A DNA stretch of 64,000 nt from Diadema setosum (GCA_033980235.1 CM067072.1:33021759-33085758), one strand, 5' to 3'. Shown: positions 32,001 through 38,744, counted from the first letter of the stretch. The notes: generated by a model not told the origin, from the letters alone. Made by a program: numbers and translations.

Positions 32001-34591
32001 CATCAAAGAGGGATAGTGCTGAGGAGGATGATTTTGAGGTCAGGGGTCATGAGTTGTCATTTTTGCTTTGGTGTTTGTTTTAATTCTGTTTGAGAATATT
32101 TCTTTTCTGCAGCTAACTCTTCACCCGTTTGACTTCCCTTGTGAAAGTTCTTAACCTCGTTTGTGATTACTGGCATGAGGGAAAGATATTTTTTAGAGTT
32201 AGTTAAAGATTATCAAAGTTTTTTTCCCAATTCGTGAATGTAAGTTATCACAAAAGATGGAGAGAAAAAGATAGAGGCACACACACACATAAGAATAATC
32301 AACTTGCATCAACATCATGGATGAAACACTTCTGAATATTTAGTTTGTTTTTAGTGATTGGAGTATTGAAATTGGCCTTGATGAAAATGAGCATATGTGA
32401 CCGTGCATCACAAAACGAACAAAAAGTCGCACCCCTTGATTTTACGTGAGGACCAAAAAAAAGGTGAAATGGGTCAACCTAGGCAATATTGGGTTTTTCA
32501 TATTTTCTGAAAGATCCACCCTTCTACATTACTCTTAAGTTTGGGATCATAAAATGAATAGAAAAGTGCATTTTCAGCACTTTTTTTAAGACGCTTTTTT
32601 GTAGAGTAGTGAGATCAGGTATGTCTTAGGGGCCCCTTTTTATTTCTTAAAAACCACTTGCACACTCTTCACTTTCAAGTCTTATAACTTTTGAAGGGAT
32701 AATACTACTGCTTTGAAAGTTAGCATTAATCATACTAGACAGAATGTGTTAATAGGGCATATTTGATTTCAGCCTAATAATCTGATCATCTCTTCAGCCT
32801 GATAATCTCTTCATTGCAACTGATTGACAAATTGCCCTACATCAACATAAATAAGCACTGAATTGATCAGTGTTTTAGTAGTAGCCATGATAAAAAATCA
32901 TGGGTGTACATACTCGAGCAGGATTCGAACCTACGACCTCCTGATCACCGGACAGGCGTCATCTCCACTAGACCACCGAGCTTTCGCCCAACAGCAAGTG
33001 TTGGTTCTAATCCTTATAGCATACAGTGGGTACTGCTTTTATTATTCAAATTAGTGAAATTCTTCCGTCGAGATGTTTTTTCATTGCAACTGATTGACAA
33101 ATTGCCCTACATCGACATAAATAAGCACTGAATTGATCAGTGTTTTAGTAGTAGCCATGATAAAAGATCATGGGCGTACATACTCGAGCAGGATTCGAAA
33201 CTACGACCTCCTGATCACCGGACAGGGGTCATCTCCACTAGACCACCGAGCTTTCGCCCGACAGCAAGTGTTGGTTCTAATCCTTATAGCATACAGCGGG
33301 TACTGCTTTTATTATTCAAATTAGTGAAATTCTTCCATCGAGATGTTCAGAAACACTGATAAATTCAGAGCTTATTTTCTTCGATGAAGGGTTTGTCAGT
33401 TTGTCAGTCAGTGCTTTTGCTTTCTCGTTAAGTTTGGTCTGCAAGAGAGGTTAGAGAAAGCGTCATGCAGGTATATGTTAACACTGCATGAGTGGACATA
33501 TTATTTGTGATATCTCTCTCTCTCTCCCTTGTAACTGGTTCACAGACCAGCATGTCCTATCCGGAATTCAAAGTCCTCCTGGGTTGTGTCCATCACACCC
33601 CCCTCTCCAAGTTGGACCCCACCCTCGGCGACCTGCTCCACAACAGCAACGCCTGGTACGCCGACCTCTTCCGGGCGCTGCGGGCCCGACGCTACCCCAT
33701 CCTCACCAGGTTCGTGGAGAGCGAGGACCGGAAGATCAAGCACCTGGTGCTCCTCCTGGCCAACACTTGCAACGAGGTGGTCCTCTTAACGGTGGATGAG
33801 ACCACTGAGGTGGCGGTGAGTTCCTCGTGTGCAGTGTCTTGTTCACCCGTTGAGGACCCTCCCGAGTATTCTCGGGCAGGTGTTTGTGGGAAATGCTTGT
33901 TGTAGCAAAATCAGTCTGTCCTCAATGAGTTACACTGTAGCTGTGCATTATGGTGCAAGTACATGTATGTACACGGGCGCAATGCGAACTCAAATAATCG
34001 AAATAATCGCTTTCACATGGTCGTCTACAATGGATTGAATAGCAGCCCACATGTTTAAGAATACAAAGTTTTATTAGCTGATGTCATATTAAAGATCATA
34101 GACCCATGTCATAAATCAAAATAATGCACAGGTTTAAGTTTTTGAGGTTAGTGCCGATGCAGTGCAGTCTCAGATATTCACAGCGTCATGCATGTTAACA
34201 CCATTGGTAATACCCTTAAGTGCCCAGCAATCCCCAGTATCGCACTCTCACCTGTGCATTATTTGTAAAATATTGCAGTACTTCAGTCTACCCTGAAGTC
34301 TCATTGTAATCTATATCTAGGTATTTTACTGTCCAGTGTGACTCTTGTATCCCTTTATCCTTCTGCACATGTTTTACTGTGATAGAACATGTAGTAATAT
34401 GTACACCATCTCCATTTTGTTTTGTCCCCCCCCCCCCCCCCATCCCCCAGGAGTTGGAGCTGCTGAGTAAAAGCAGTTACCTGTCTGATGTACCAGACAT
34501 TGACCATGATTCGCAGGCCAGGGAGACACAGAAGCACATTGAGAACATCATCAACGCCATCGGATACCACCTCTGGACCACCGTCTTATGA
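2365..34591 (+). CDS. SZT2: KICSTOR subunit SZT2, C-terminal part (23 exons, 5' end outside window)
   Basis: Exons: 2365-2485, 3375-3556, 3668-3944, 4543-4716, 5541-5744, 7562-7635, 11505-11579, 18800-18988, 20224-20359, 21105-21274, 21948-22104, 22945-23108, 23892-24053, 24507-24780, 25815-25894, 27701-27960, 28251-28389, 28972-29046, 29455-29668, 30574-31025, 31787-32038, 33546-33815, 34451-34591. All introns are GT-AG, every phase matches, and the sum is 4242 nt: 1413 residues plus TGA. Recognition as SZT2 rests on family memory of stretches such as [24 protein letters not shown] and the short C-terminal helix ending LWTTVL. The vertebrate protein is about 3400 residues, so about 40% would be here. 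Known role: with KPTN, ITFG2 and KICS2 it brings GATOR1 to the lysosome and restrains mTORC1. No transmembrane segment or classical domain is visible. An exon could be missed in the 3.9-kb and 7.2-kb introns, both phase 0. Confidence 0.75.
3279..3360. mobile_element. TTAA-MITE copy 1 (decayed), upstream of exon b acceptor
   Basis: It reads TAAACCCGTTGAGGACGAGC, then CATTTTCCATAGACACCTGC and CCAAGTATACTTAGG. Same order as the copy at 62049. Its right end runs into the 14 bases before the exon b acceptor. Confidence 0.7.
3375..3556 (+). CDS. SZT2: SZT2 exon b
   Basis: It encodes [16 protein letters not shown] then a leucine-rich helical stretch ([29 protein letters not shown]). The frame is clear, but the 5' edge is inferred. 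Acceptor GTGAAAG/ATCTC at 3374 is the only nearby AG that matches the outgoing phase of the previous exon; the stronger-looking GATAG at 3367 would break it. The donor is CCAG/GTAAGA. A degraded TTAA-MITE lies just upstream. Confidence 0.75.
3586..3640. mobile_element. TTAA-MITE copy 2 (truncated), upstream of exon c acceptor
   Basis: It reads TTAACCCGTTTGAGGACAAG, then TTTGCTAAAACACGTTTCCC and ATGG. The right half is missing. It ends about 28 bases before the exon c acceptor, so it probably lies over the branch-point area. Confidence 0.65.
3668..3944 (+). CDS. SZT2: SZT2 exon c
   Basis: The acceptor CCCACCATAG is followed by [11 protein letters not shown], then a tyrosine/glutamine-rich helix ([19 protein letters not shown]), [15 protein letters not shown], and a glycine-rich end. 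Codons are strongly GC3-biased compared with flanking introns, which marks real coding. The donor is ACCG/GTATGT and the exon ends after the first codon base. Confidence 0.85.
4543..4716 (+). CDS. SZT2: SZT2 exon d
   Basis: The acceptor TTCTATCAG is followed by GTACTGC. It encodes [33 protein letters not shown] and [16 protein letters not shown]. In-phase borders on both sides (phase 1 to phase 1). The donor is CCAG/GTAGGT. Confidence 0.85.
5541..5744 (+). CDS. SZT2: SZT2 exon e
   Basis: The acceptor CATGCCGCAG is followed by [18 protein letters not shown], a hydrophobic strand/helix, then [16 protein letters not shown]. It closes with a basic, proline-rich linker ([16 protein letters not shown]) suggestive of a phosphorylated loop. 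The donor is ATAG/GTAAGA. Codon use is GC3-rich. Confidence 0.87.
5745..7561 (+). other. SZT2 intron e-f
   Basis: No coding signal. It holds a diverged TACTGTAAAA-type element (about 5795-6005), the piggyBac-like element at 6080-6855, and AT-rich sequence from 6900 to 7560 in which I see nothing. Confidence 0.7.
6080..6855. mobile_element. piggyBac-like non-autonomous element with TTAA ends
   Basis: The left end TTAACCCTATTCTAACTGGG is matched at the right end by its reverse complement CAGTTAGAATAGGGTTAA. Both ends also carry a run of G around the palindrome GTCAATTTGAC (about 6122-6147 and 6812-6838). TTAA target duplication followed by CCCT is the classic end of piggyBac transposons. The 776-bp interior is AT-rich and encodes no transposase, so this looks like a MITE or internally deleted copy. 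Confidence 0.75.
7562..7635 (+). CDS. SZT2: SZT2 exon f (short)
   Basis: It encodes [19 protein letters not shown] and VGMK. The acceptor CACTCTTTCAAG at 7561 has a better pyrimidine tract than AACCAG at 7576; both keep the frame, so a 15-nt NAGNAG-like alternative is possible. The donor is GAAG/GTGAGC. The exon ends in phase 0. Confidence 0.75.
7636..11504 (+). other. SZT2 intron f-g (3.9 kb)
   Basis: AT-rich, no supported exon. A minus-strand open frame at 8441-8935 has no splice or codon support. Poly-A/T runs lie at 8500-8522, 10380 and 10990. I see no strong repeat structure in the rest. Confidence 0.6.
11505..11579 (+). CDS. SZT2: SZT2 exon g (25 codons)
   Basis: The acceptor TTAATTTGCAG is followed by [20 protein letters not shown] and KRIQK, then the donor GAAG/GTAGAC. 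It is phase 0 on both sides, so it could be skipped without frameshift. The RSxS motif is a candidate basophilic kinase site (inference). Confidence 0.8.
12597..13145. mobile_element. Fold-back (long inverted repeat) element, ~549 bp
   Basis: The left arm (12597 to about 12780) and right arm (about 12965 to 13145) are reverse complements with roughly 85% identity by eye. Examples: AAGTCCACTTTCAT against ATGAAGGTGGACTT, GAAAGTTTGAGGAAAAT against ATTTTCCTCAAACTTTC, and GGATGAGAAGACT against AGTCTTCTCATCC. About 180 bp of unrelated sequence lies between. No protein is encoded. The outer edge (TTAAAG) resembles other TTAA-type elements here. Confidence 0.75.
14429..14521. mobile_element. TTAA-MITE copy 3 (93 bp)
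   Basis: It starts TTAACCTGTTTAGGACGAG and ends GTCCTCAACGGGTTAA. The inner part reads GGAGTATACGCGGGCAGGTG, TCTATGGGAAATG and GTAGCAAATTCAGTCTG. This is the most complete copy, with the consensus order shared by five others in the window. Confidence 0.8.
14648..16051. mobile_element. 1.4-kb element with ~30-bp terminal inverted repeats
   Basis: The left end GTGACCCGCGACAACGGTTT then CAGGCAAAAGTCG is the exact reverse complement of the right end CGACTTTTGCCTGAAACCG then TTGTCGCGGGTCAC. ATTT flanks both ends (14644-14647 and 16052-16055), a likely target duplication. The interior is GC-richer than surrounding DNA around 14880-15110 and 15480-15830, with CCAAT motifs (GATTGGCTGG at 14934, GAGCCAATCAG at 15724). 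No transposase is recognised; ORFs of 128 and 138 codons at 14781 and 15338 have no family resemblance that I can see. Confidence 0.8.
18800..18988 (+). CDS. SZT2: SZT2 exon h (Ser/Thr/Pro-rich)
   Basis: The acceptor AACTCTACAG is followed by [20 protein letters not shown], then [18 protein letters not shown] and [16 protein letters not shown], then the donor TAAG/GTACAC. It is phase 0 on both sides and 63 codons long. Several SP and TP sites and basic residues mark a disordered, probably phosphorylated linker. The longer open frame in another register (18772-18987) is a shadow. Confidence 0.8.
18989..20223 (+). other. SZT2 intron h-i
   Basis: No exon supported. The sequence is AT-rich, with poly-T runs at 19366 and 19431. 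Nothing else recognised. Confidence 0.55.
20224..20359 (+). CDS. SZT2: SZT2 exon i (charged helix)
   Basis: It encodes [20 protein letters not shown], a highly charged likely alpha helix, then [20 protein letters not shown]. Acceptor CTGGCAG at 20223 or GATCCAG at 20229; both keep the frame and differ by two residues (IQ). The pyrimidine tract is weak. The donor is TTGG/GTAAGA and it ends in phase 1. Confidence 0.78.
20360..21104 (+). other. SZT2 intron i-j
   Basis: AT-rich, with a TTTG run at 20658-20685. No exon or repeat recognised. Confidence 0.55.
21105..21274 (+). CDS. SZT2: SZT2 exon j
   Basis: The acceptor TTGCATTCTTCAG is followed by [40 protein letters not shown] and a linker ending TPPPTK, then the donor TAAG/GTACTT. 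It has the hydrophobic periodicity of two helices. Phase 1 in, phase 0 out. Confidence 0.87.
21275..21947 (+). other. SZT2 intron j-k
   Basis: AT-rich, with a poly-T run near 21614. No feature recognised. Confidence 0.55.
21948..22104 (+). CDS. SZT2: SZT2 exon k
   Basis: The acceptor ATCTGAACAG is followed by [34 protein letters not shown] and [14 protein letters not shown], then the donor AAAA/GTAAGA. The VLIGRN...W segment looks like beta strands. Ends in phase 1. The adjacent upstream ATG at 21927 is intronic. Confidence 0.83.
22105..22944 (+). other. SZT2 intron k-l
   Basis: Holds the GAT-rich microsatellite at 22641-22925, immediately before the next acceptor. The remainder (22105-22640) is AT-rich with nothing recognised. 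Confidence 0.6.
22641..22925. repeat. Degenerate (GATGAT/GGTGAT)n microsatellite
   Basis: About 285 bp of imperfect TGATGA / TGGTGA / TGATAA triplets, with scattered interruptions. It ends about 20 bp before the splice acceptor of the next SZT2 exon. The 66-codon frame that reads through it is low-complexity and not a gene. Confidence 0.9.
22945..23108 (+). CDS. SZT2: SZT2 exon l
   Basis: The acceptor CATCTGACCAG is followed by [36 protein letters not shown] and [18 protein letters not shown], then the donor ACAG/GTTAAT. Phase 1 in, phase 0 out. The donor departs from GTAAGT but the frame fits both neighbours. Confidence 0.83.
23109..23891 (+). other. SZT2 intron l-m
   Basis: AT-rich. A plus-strand frame at 23289-23615 has no codon bias or splice support. 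Nothing else recognised. Confidence 0.55.
23892..24053 (+). CDS. SZT2: SZT2 exon m (YNW / WHNAR block)
   Basis: The acceptor ATCTGTCCCAG is followed by [40 protein letters not shown], and [14 protein letters not shown], then the donor CCTG/GTGAGA. Phase 0 on both sides. This is the part I most associate with SZT2: a beta strand ending in YNW, then helices with WHNAR and a QKMGL stretch. The link is from memory and was not aligned. Confidence 0.88.
24054..24506 (+). other. SZT2 intron m-n
   Basis: AT-rich, no feature recognised. Confidence 0.55.
24507..24780 (+). CDS. SZT2: SZT2 exon n
   Basis: The acceptor AATAACACAG is followed by [20 protein letters not shown], a proline/arginine-rich loop ([20 protein letters not shown]) and [17 protein letters not shown] content is above 60%, in sharp contrast to both introns. 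The donor is CAAAG/GTTAGA and it ends in phase 1. Confidence 0.87.
24781..25814 (+). other. SZT2 intron n-o
   Basis: Holds a short G run at 25079-25089 and a TACTGTAAAA-type fragment near 25380. No exon recognised. Confidence 0.55.
25815..25894 (+). CDS. SZT2: SZT2 exon o (short)
   Basis: The acceptor TTGCCTTCCATAG is followed by [20 protein letters not shown] and LSRQPIS, then the donor CAGT/GTGAGT. Completes the phase-1 codon and leaves phase 0. It looks like one amphipathic helix. Confidence 0.82.
25984..26025. repeat. Poly-T tract, 42 nt
   Basis: An uninterrupted T run in the intron after exon o. On the minus strand it is a poly-A run that could be the tail of an old retro-insertion, but I see no body for it. 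Confidence 0.9.
26363..27445. repeat. 57-bp minisatellite, 19 copies
   Basis: The unit starts ATAGCCCTCATATTGTGTGA and ends AAATATAAACATCATC. The block is exactly 19 x 57 = 1083 bp, with very few substitutions: copy 2 (A to G in GTACAG), copies 4 and 12 (C to T in CCCTCAT), copy 6 (G to A) and copy 7 (C to G). Because 57 is divisible by 3, both strands stay open (407 and 365 codons) with a 19-residue peptide repeat. It lies in an SZT2 intron, with spliced coding exons on both sides, so these frames are not considered genes. Confidence 0.95.
27701..27960 (+). CDS. SZT2: SZT2 exon p
   Basis: The acceptor CCTTAATACAG is followed by [40 protein letters not shown] and [20 protein letters not shown]. 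Strong GC3 bias. It ends after two bases of an AGR codon, and the next exon supplies the third base. The donor is CAAG/GTATAA. Confidence 0.88.
28251..28389 (+). CDS. SZT2: SZT2 exon q
   Basis: The acceptor GCTTGTTTAG is followed by [20 protein letters not shown], then [18 protein letters not shown], then the donor CAGG/GTGAGA. The phase-2 junction matches the previous exon. The segment reads as beta strands. Confidence 0.85.
28390..28971 (+). other. SZT2 intron q-r with GATA microsatellite
   Basis: It holds the GATA repeat at 28627-28690, followed by imperfect GTAGGTAGGTA tracts to about 28790. No exon. Confidence 0.6.
28627..28690. repeat. (GATA)n microsatellite
   Basis: About 64 bp of GATA/GACA units with two short interruptions, followed by related GGTA units. 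Confidence 0.92.
28972..29046 (+). CDS. SZT2: SZT2 exon r (25 codons)
   Basis: The acceptor CTGTATTTCCAG is followed by [20 protein letters not shown] and TINAQ, then the donor TCAG/GTATGT. Phase 0 on both sides. Confidence 0.85.
29047..29454 (+). other. SZT2 intron r-s
   Basis: Frames are open on both strands around 28987-29325, but codon use and borders favour an intron. No repeat recognised. Confidence 0.5.
29455..29668 (+). CDS. SZT2: SZT2 exon s (HLHSF..YDFHLR block)
   Basis: The acceptor GTAAACTGCAG is followed by [38 protein letters not shown] and [16 protein letters not shown], ending RQNCIKK. The donor is AAAG/GTGGGG and it ends in phase 1. The helix-rich HLHSF...YDFHLR segment is a second block I associate with SZT2. 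Confidence 0.88.
29669..30573 (+). other. SZT2 intron s-t
   Basis: Holds a G run at 29700 and the dispersed repeat copy at 29723-29982. The part from 30000 to 30570 is AT-rich with nothing recognised. Confidence 0.55.
29723..29982. repeat. Dispersed TTAAAG...CTTTAA repeat, copy A
   Basis: It begins TTAAAGGTCCAGTTTACC and ends AATTATGCCTTTAA. It shares most positions with copy B (60193-60559), including CACATTTGATGCATATGTG and AAATATAAGGAGATATCAG. It lacks a central stretch of about 100 bp present in copy B. The TTAA at both ends suggests a TTAA-targeting element. Confidence 0.75.
30574..31025 (+). CDS. SZT2: SZT2 exon t (largest, 150 codons)
   Basis: The acceptor CACCTTTCAG is followed by [36 protein letters not shown], a serine/proline loop, [36 protein letters not shown] and [20 protein letters not shown]. 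The donor is GAAG/GTTTGT. It is very GC-rich. The antisense 207-codon frame (30609-31232 minus) is a shadow of this exon. Confidence 0.9.
31026..31786 (+). other. SZT2 intron t-u
   Basis: AT-rich. An 89-codon frame at 31370-31639 has no splice support. Nothing else recognised. Confidence 0.55.
31787..32038 (+). CDS. SZT2: SZT2 exon u
   Basis: The acceptor AACTGGATGCAG is followed by [40 protein letters not shown] and [20 protein letters not shown]. It closes with a serine/lysine linker and an acidic end EEDDFE, then the donor TGAG/GTCAGG. Phase 0 on both sides. Confidence 0.87.
32915..32982 (-). other. tRNA-like head of SINE copy 1
   Basis: It reads AGCTCGGTGGTCTAGTGG ... GGTTCGAATCCTGCTCG on the minus strand. 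A- and B-box promoter motifs are spaced as in tRNAs. The anticodon stem is imperfect and the acceptor ends pair poorly, so it is not called a working tRNA gene. Confidence 0.65.
33185..33252 (-). other. tRNA-like head of SINE copy 2
   Basis: Same as copy 1 but with one change inside the B box (GTTTCGAATCC) and another just after the A box region (GACCCC for GACGCC). Confidence 0.65.
33546..33815 (+). CDS. SZT2: SZT2 exon v
   Basis: The acceptor CTGGTTCACAG is followed by [60 protein letters not shown] and [14 protein letters not shown], then the donor GGCG/GTGAGT. 90 codons, phase 0 on both sides, above 60% GC. A TTAA-MITE copy lies 26 bp after the donor. Confidence 0.88.
33842..33932. mobile_element. 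TTAA-MITE copy 4 (~91 bp)
   Basis: It reads TTCACCCGTTGAGGAC, then CCCGAGTATTCTCGGGCAGG, TGTGGGAAATGCTTG and CAGTCTGTCCTCAATGAGTT. The terminal TTAA has decayed at both ends. It sits just inside the intron after exon v. Confidence 0.75.
34451..34591 (+). CDS. SZT2: SZT2 last exon (w) with stop
   Basis: The acceptor is a long C tract then CATCCCCCAG. It encodes [40 protein letters not shown] and LWTTVL, then TGA at 34589. The final segment is an amphipathic helix with a hydrophobic C-terminus. This ends the open frame joined from all upstream exons. Confidence 0.88.
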   Translation, partial: ELELLSKSSYLSDVPDIDHDSQARETQKHIENIINAIGYHLWTTVL

Positions 34592-35661
34592 GGAGGTGAA
34601 GCTGGCCCCCTGTGCGACGGGAGTCTACTGCTCACTTCTTCATCCCGAAGGTTTGGACTGATGGTCATTGTTTAAGGGAAGGAGATGTTGACAATAGAGT
34701 GAGATTCAATGTCATTCAGCAAGCTTATACAGGTTGCTACCATTGCACCTACTATCTGGCAGAACTTTCCAAAACTTTTGAGTGAACCCATTTGTGTTGG
34801 GCATGGCCTGTAGTGATAATTATTGATCTTTGTGGCTACATACATCAGCAACTCTGACTTCATTATCAGTGTATCCTCCCTGGAGAGGCTGTTGACAACT
34901 TTTTGAAGTTTTTATTTTTCCATTGGGATAAATACAATCTCGACTGATGACATGGACTTGTGTTCAAATGGCATGATACTTCATTCAAGGAGATCAAAAG
35001 CTTTAAAGGTTTACATGAATTTTTCAAATTCTTGGAGGTAAAGGAGCTGATTTTCTGAGGAGTTGCTACTGCATCTGACCAATGATCGTTACAAGGGGCA
35101 TGCATCCCGGGCATTGGTGCCACACCTCAGGAAGCCACTGTGTGATCCCCACCTTTCAAGTCTCCTTTGTGTTGTTGAGCAAGAGGTTGTGCTTCTGTAA
35201 CAGCAGTGAGATCCTAGACATCAGTGTGTTTTTGAGACACTTTGTGCCTTCAGCATCTGCTAGAAACAAACTGCTGGCAATCCGGAAGCTTCCAAGGCCA
35301 GAAAGCTGACAGAACTATCGTCCTCTGAAATAAATTTTGGACGCCTCGCTTGAATCAACACAATATGATGCAAGTTTCACTCACTCCTCTGATGTGTGAG
35401 GAAGATGTGGCAAGCCCAAAATGCCTGACTGATCAACCAGTGCACAAAAGTGGCAACATGATAACTTTGAATATTGTTTGAAAAGTAATCTTCTTAGTTG
35501 GAACTTCTTCTCCACTGTATCTCTGTTGTCCTTTTTTTTTTAATCCTCAAGTAAAAAATTAGATTCACAATCAGTCTTGAGAGCATATTTGTCAGCAACT
35601 GTTTTGCTCTTTTTCTCACAACACAGGACCACTGGCATGTGCTTTAAAAAAATGAATAATA

Positions 35662-35750
35662 ATCTGTTGAAGATTAGTGACGAGTATACTCGGGCAGGTG
35701 TCTATGGGAAATACATGTTATAGCAAAATCAGATCGTCTTCAATGGGTTC
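35662..35750. mobile_element. TTAA-MITE copy 5 (decayed)
   Basis: It reads CTGTTGAAGATTAGTGACGA, then GAGTATACTCGGGCAGGTG, CTATGGGAAATACATG and CGTCTTCAATGGGTTC. Same order as the other copies, with decayed ends. If transcribed it would lie in the SZT2 3' UTR. Confidence 0.7.
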
Positions 35751-35839
35751 ATCCCCTTGGTGTGTGATTCCATGCTGTGTTCATAGTGTTTCCAATATTC
35801 TGTGTTGAATGTACAAAATAGAGTACTACATGTATAAAG

Positions 35840-35999
35840 CAAGATATTTTCATGGCATGAAATTTTTGTGAATTTCCACTGGCATTCAATGCATACAGCG
35901 TAGACAAGAACTTACGCATGCATTTTAATTTCCCGGATCGTGGTTCTCGCAAAATTTACAAAAGTAAAATGTGCACAAGCATTTCTGGTTTTACAGTAG
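35840..35999. repeat. Diverged TACTGTAAAA-family repeat fragment
   Basis: It shares CCACTGGCATTCAATGCAT, AGACAAGAACTTACGCATG and GGTTTTACAGTA with the better-preserved copy at 40502-40683. The left end is not clear. Confidence 0.6.
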
Positions 36000-38487
36000 T
36001 GGGCGCATATGTTGCCAATTTAGGGAGTGCATAGAATATTTGTGCAAGATGTCTTGGACGCTTTATAGTTCTAATAGAGCCATGAAGAGTGTTGGAATTA
36101 CGGTGATGTTTGGACATGTGTAATTACTGCCAAATTGTGTATACTGAAGCAGGGTCTTATTCAACTGATTTTGATTTGAGTCTAGAGTTATGCATTGTAA
36201 GTGGCAGTCATTACTGCTCGCCACAATGTAATGTACATGTATGAGTAATTATGATTATTTTCAAATCTTTTGAATACTCTGCTGCAAAACTTAATGTGTA
36301 ACTGTTTTTCACTTCATTTTTTCACTGTACGTGTAGGTGAAATCATGTCTATTTTGGCAACTTTTGCAATGTTGCTATACACAACCTTTGCATTATGTGA
36401 AAAATCATTTTGTTAAATATGAAAAGTAAAGTGACCTTAAATCAATTACAGTGATGTACTTTATATTGTGAACAAATTGAATCTCATAAGCAGCATCCTG
36501 ATTTTGAGATATATACACGTGTAAATTAAATGACCTTTTTTTCATGCAGAAATGAAGACAACCAAAATAAAAGAAAAAAAGAAGAAGAAGAAATGACTAA
36601 ATCGATACAATAATCAATAGTCTATTTACATATACATTGAGATAATGTTCACTCCATTGTACTACAGAAACGAACATGTACTCAAATTAAGATATGAATG
36701 TAGTTGTATGTACACTTGTATGCTCAATGTCTAAATGTTATGAGAGTATTATCTGCCAATGCCTTGGCAGCTGTGTGATGTGTTGGTGGTAAGGAAAATA
36801 AACCTGTGCAATCTGTCATGTTAAAAGAGAAGAATATCTTATAAGTTTCTACGCATCTGGAGTGAGAAATATTGCAGCCTGACTTATATCGAGATGTTTA
36901 ATACTTTAACTTGTTAGTTGAAACCTGTTTGTCATCAGTAACTAAGAGGAGGGCAGTTTAGCAGCATACCATAGATATTGCTGCTTGGATCACCCTAATG
37001 ATTTGAAAGGCACTACTGGCCTTAAGTCTCATAGTACTGGACAAAAAAGTAAGGAACTGTAAGAGCAGTCATGATTATACTGTATAACGATATACTTCAC
37101 GGAGATCTTACCCTTATTTTTCGTGAAATTCACAAGGGGACTGATGTGTTCACAAAGTAAAAAAAAATTGAAGTATTGATTGCCTCCATGAGACTAATGT
37201 GCTGTATGTAGTTTCCATGGTGGAAAATCCCTGCTGGTTCCTTTTTTTGCCTGAAAAGGGGTGAAACTTATTTTTCTTTCATCACTGTGATTCTCAATTG
37301 AACCACTAATGAAAGTGTCTTTCGAGTCCCAGTTTCCAAAATATTGTACTCGCGAAATGTATGACATGCACAATATAGTCTAATTTCTAAACCATCTGCA
37401 CAATCAGAAATAAAGGGAGATGAAAATAAGCAAGGGCATTTTATGGGAGAAGGAAAATGTTGATGAGTAACCGTTGTGCAAACCTGGTGATGTGCATTCT
37501 ATTTTGTATCACAGGCGGTAGTAGTAAGACTGCATGTAAGATAAATGTAGTATTATCAGTAATGGTTACGATGTTCTTCAATAAACACCCCACACAAACA
37601 GACAAGATACGATGTATTGATAGTAATGGTAATTGTGATCATTCAAATACTCTGTAGTGTCATATCTGATAGATTAACACTCCAAGAGCTTGCTGTGGAA
37701 GTGGCATGGACTTTAAATATTATACATGCTAGCAATGGTGGGAGTGCTCATTCTGAATGGGGGGGGGGGGGGGGGGGTCTCTAAACAGTGACTTGAGGGG
37801 GAGGGGGTATGAAATTAGCTAGTGAAGACGAGATGAAAGCAGCATTCCTGCAAGACGTGCGTTGAGTAAACGTGACTTCCTTGAGCGTGACGAGTACAGG
37901 GACCGGTCAAAAGGTCAGTGCCTGTCGATAGTGATTGTCGAACGGTGTTTTGATTTCTCCGAGGGAAACAGATGAAATTTTATGGTTTTTACAATCAGGC
38001 ACATGACTAAGACTTTCTGGAAAAGTCTAGAATAAAAACACTTACAAACTCTTTTTCAATTTGAAGTTATTGATATCACAAGGGAGGGGGGGATCAGTAT
38101 TGCTCAGTCAATACAAGTGAATGACAGTTGCTTAGCATTGCCCCATGCTTAAAAGTGACCTACAATGTTGATACAGCATTGCTAATTCATATTGGAAGTG
38201 GAACTGAAAAGGTGACTCCTTGTTCATAATGCTGTTTAAAGACTGGAAATATAAACAGAGTTTTTTTAATAGCTCTAACGGTTTAAGGATTATTTGTTTG
38301 CTCTACGAAATACATGCGTTGTACTCTTCAAGGCTTTTAAGCTAGATGTGCACACAGCTTGCCACTATAAAATGCCATTTTGAATCAGATGTTCCAGCAC
38401 TATAGAAAATAGGGACAGGTACGTTATGTACATACGAATGAGTACTGTGATTGAAATGCACTTTTAATGCATGTCGTTGCTTATGTG

Positions 38488-38744
38488 TATATGAAGAGTT
38501 TGTTTGCAAAAACCGATAAGTCCATTTTTGAAGATTTTGAAGTACGGTCTCTGTCATAAAGTACAAAATAATACCTTTTAAATGATATATTGGTCACTAC
38601 ATATAAAGGTACATTTTTGAAGTTATGGTCAAAAGAAGCAAAAATGTTCTTTTTATTCTCTTTATTTTTCCTGACCTTTAATCGCAAATATCTCCATTTG
38701 GCAAATATGGACTTATCGGTTTTTGCAAACAAACTCTTCATATA
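38488..38744. mobile_element. MITE with perfect 38-bp terminal inverted repeats
   Basis: The left end TATATGAAGAGTTTGTTTGC continues AAAAACCGATAAGTCCAT. The right arm 38707-38744 is its exact reverse complement, ending AAACTCTTCATATA. The element is 257 bp with an AT-rich interior. A TATATATA/CA microsatellite follows the right end, so a target duplication of TA type cannot be resolved. Confidence 0.85.

Larger units (their letters stand above)
32811..33346 (-). mobile_element. tRNA-derived SINE, two 270-bp tandem copies
   Basis: Copies start at 32811 and 33081 with TCATTGCAACTGATTGACAA, about 97% identical by eye (about seven differences). On the minus strand each has an A-box-like TGGTCTAGTGG and a B-box GGTTCGAATCC (GTTTCGAATCC in copy 2), as in RNA polymerase III promoters. 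Downstream lies a unique body ending near CTCGACGGAAGAATTTC. The tRNA-like parts are 32915-32982 and 33185-33252. Confidence 0.75.
32039..33545 (+). other. SZT2 intron u-v
   Basis: Holds the tandem tRNA-derived repeat at 32811-33346. A stretch beginning TGTGACCGTGCATCACAAAA at about 32396 looks like one end of another dispersed element, but I could not find its partner end. Confidence 0.55.
34592..36802 (+). other. Probable SZT2 3' UTR
   Basis: Non-coding sequence after the stop. Candidate polyadenylation signals are AATAAA at 35329-35334 and at 36797-36802; the second is followed by TGTG-rich sequence. The true end is not decidable from sequence alone. It contains TTAA-MITE copy 5 and a TACTGTAAAA-type fragment. 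Confidence 0.45.

Noticed and set aside
32915..33252. Functional tRNA genes
   Set aside because: A and B boxes are present, but the anticodon and acceptor stems pair poorly. Both sit in identical 270-bp repeat bodies, so these are SINE heads.
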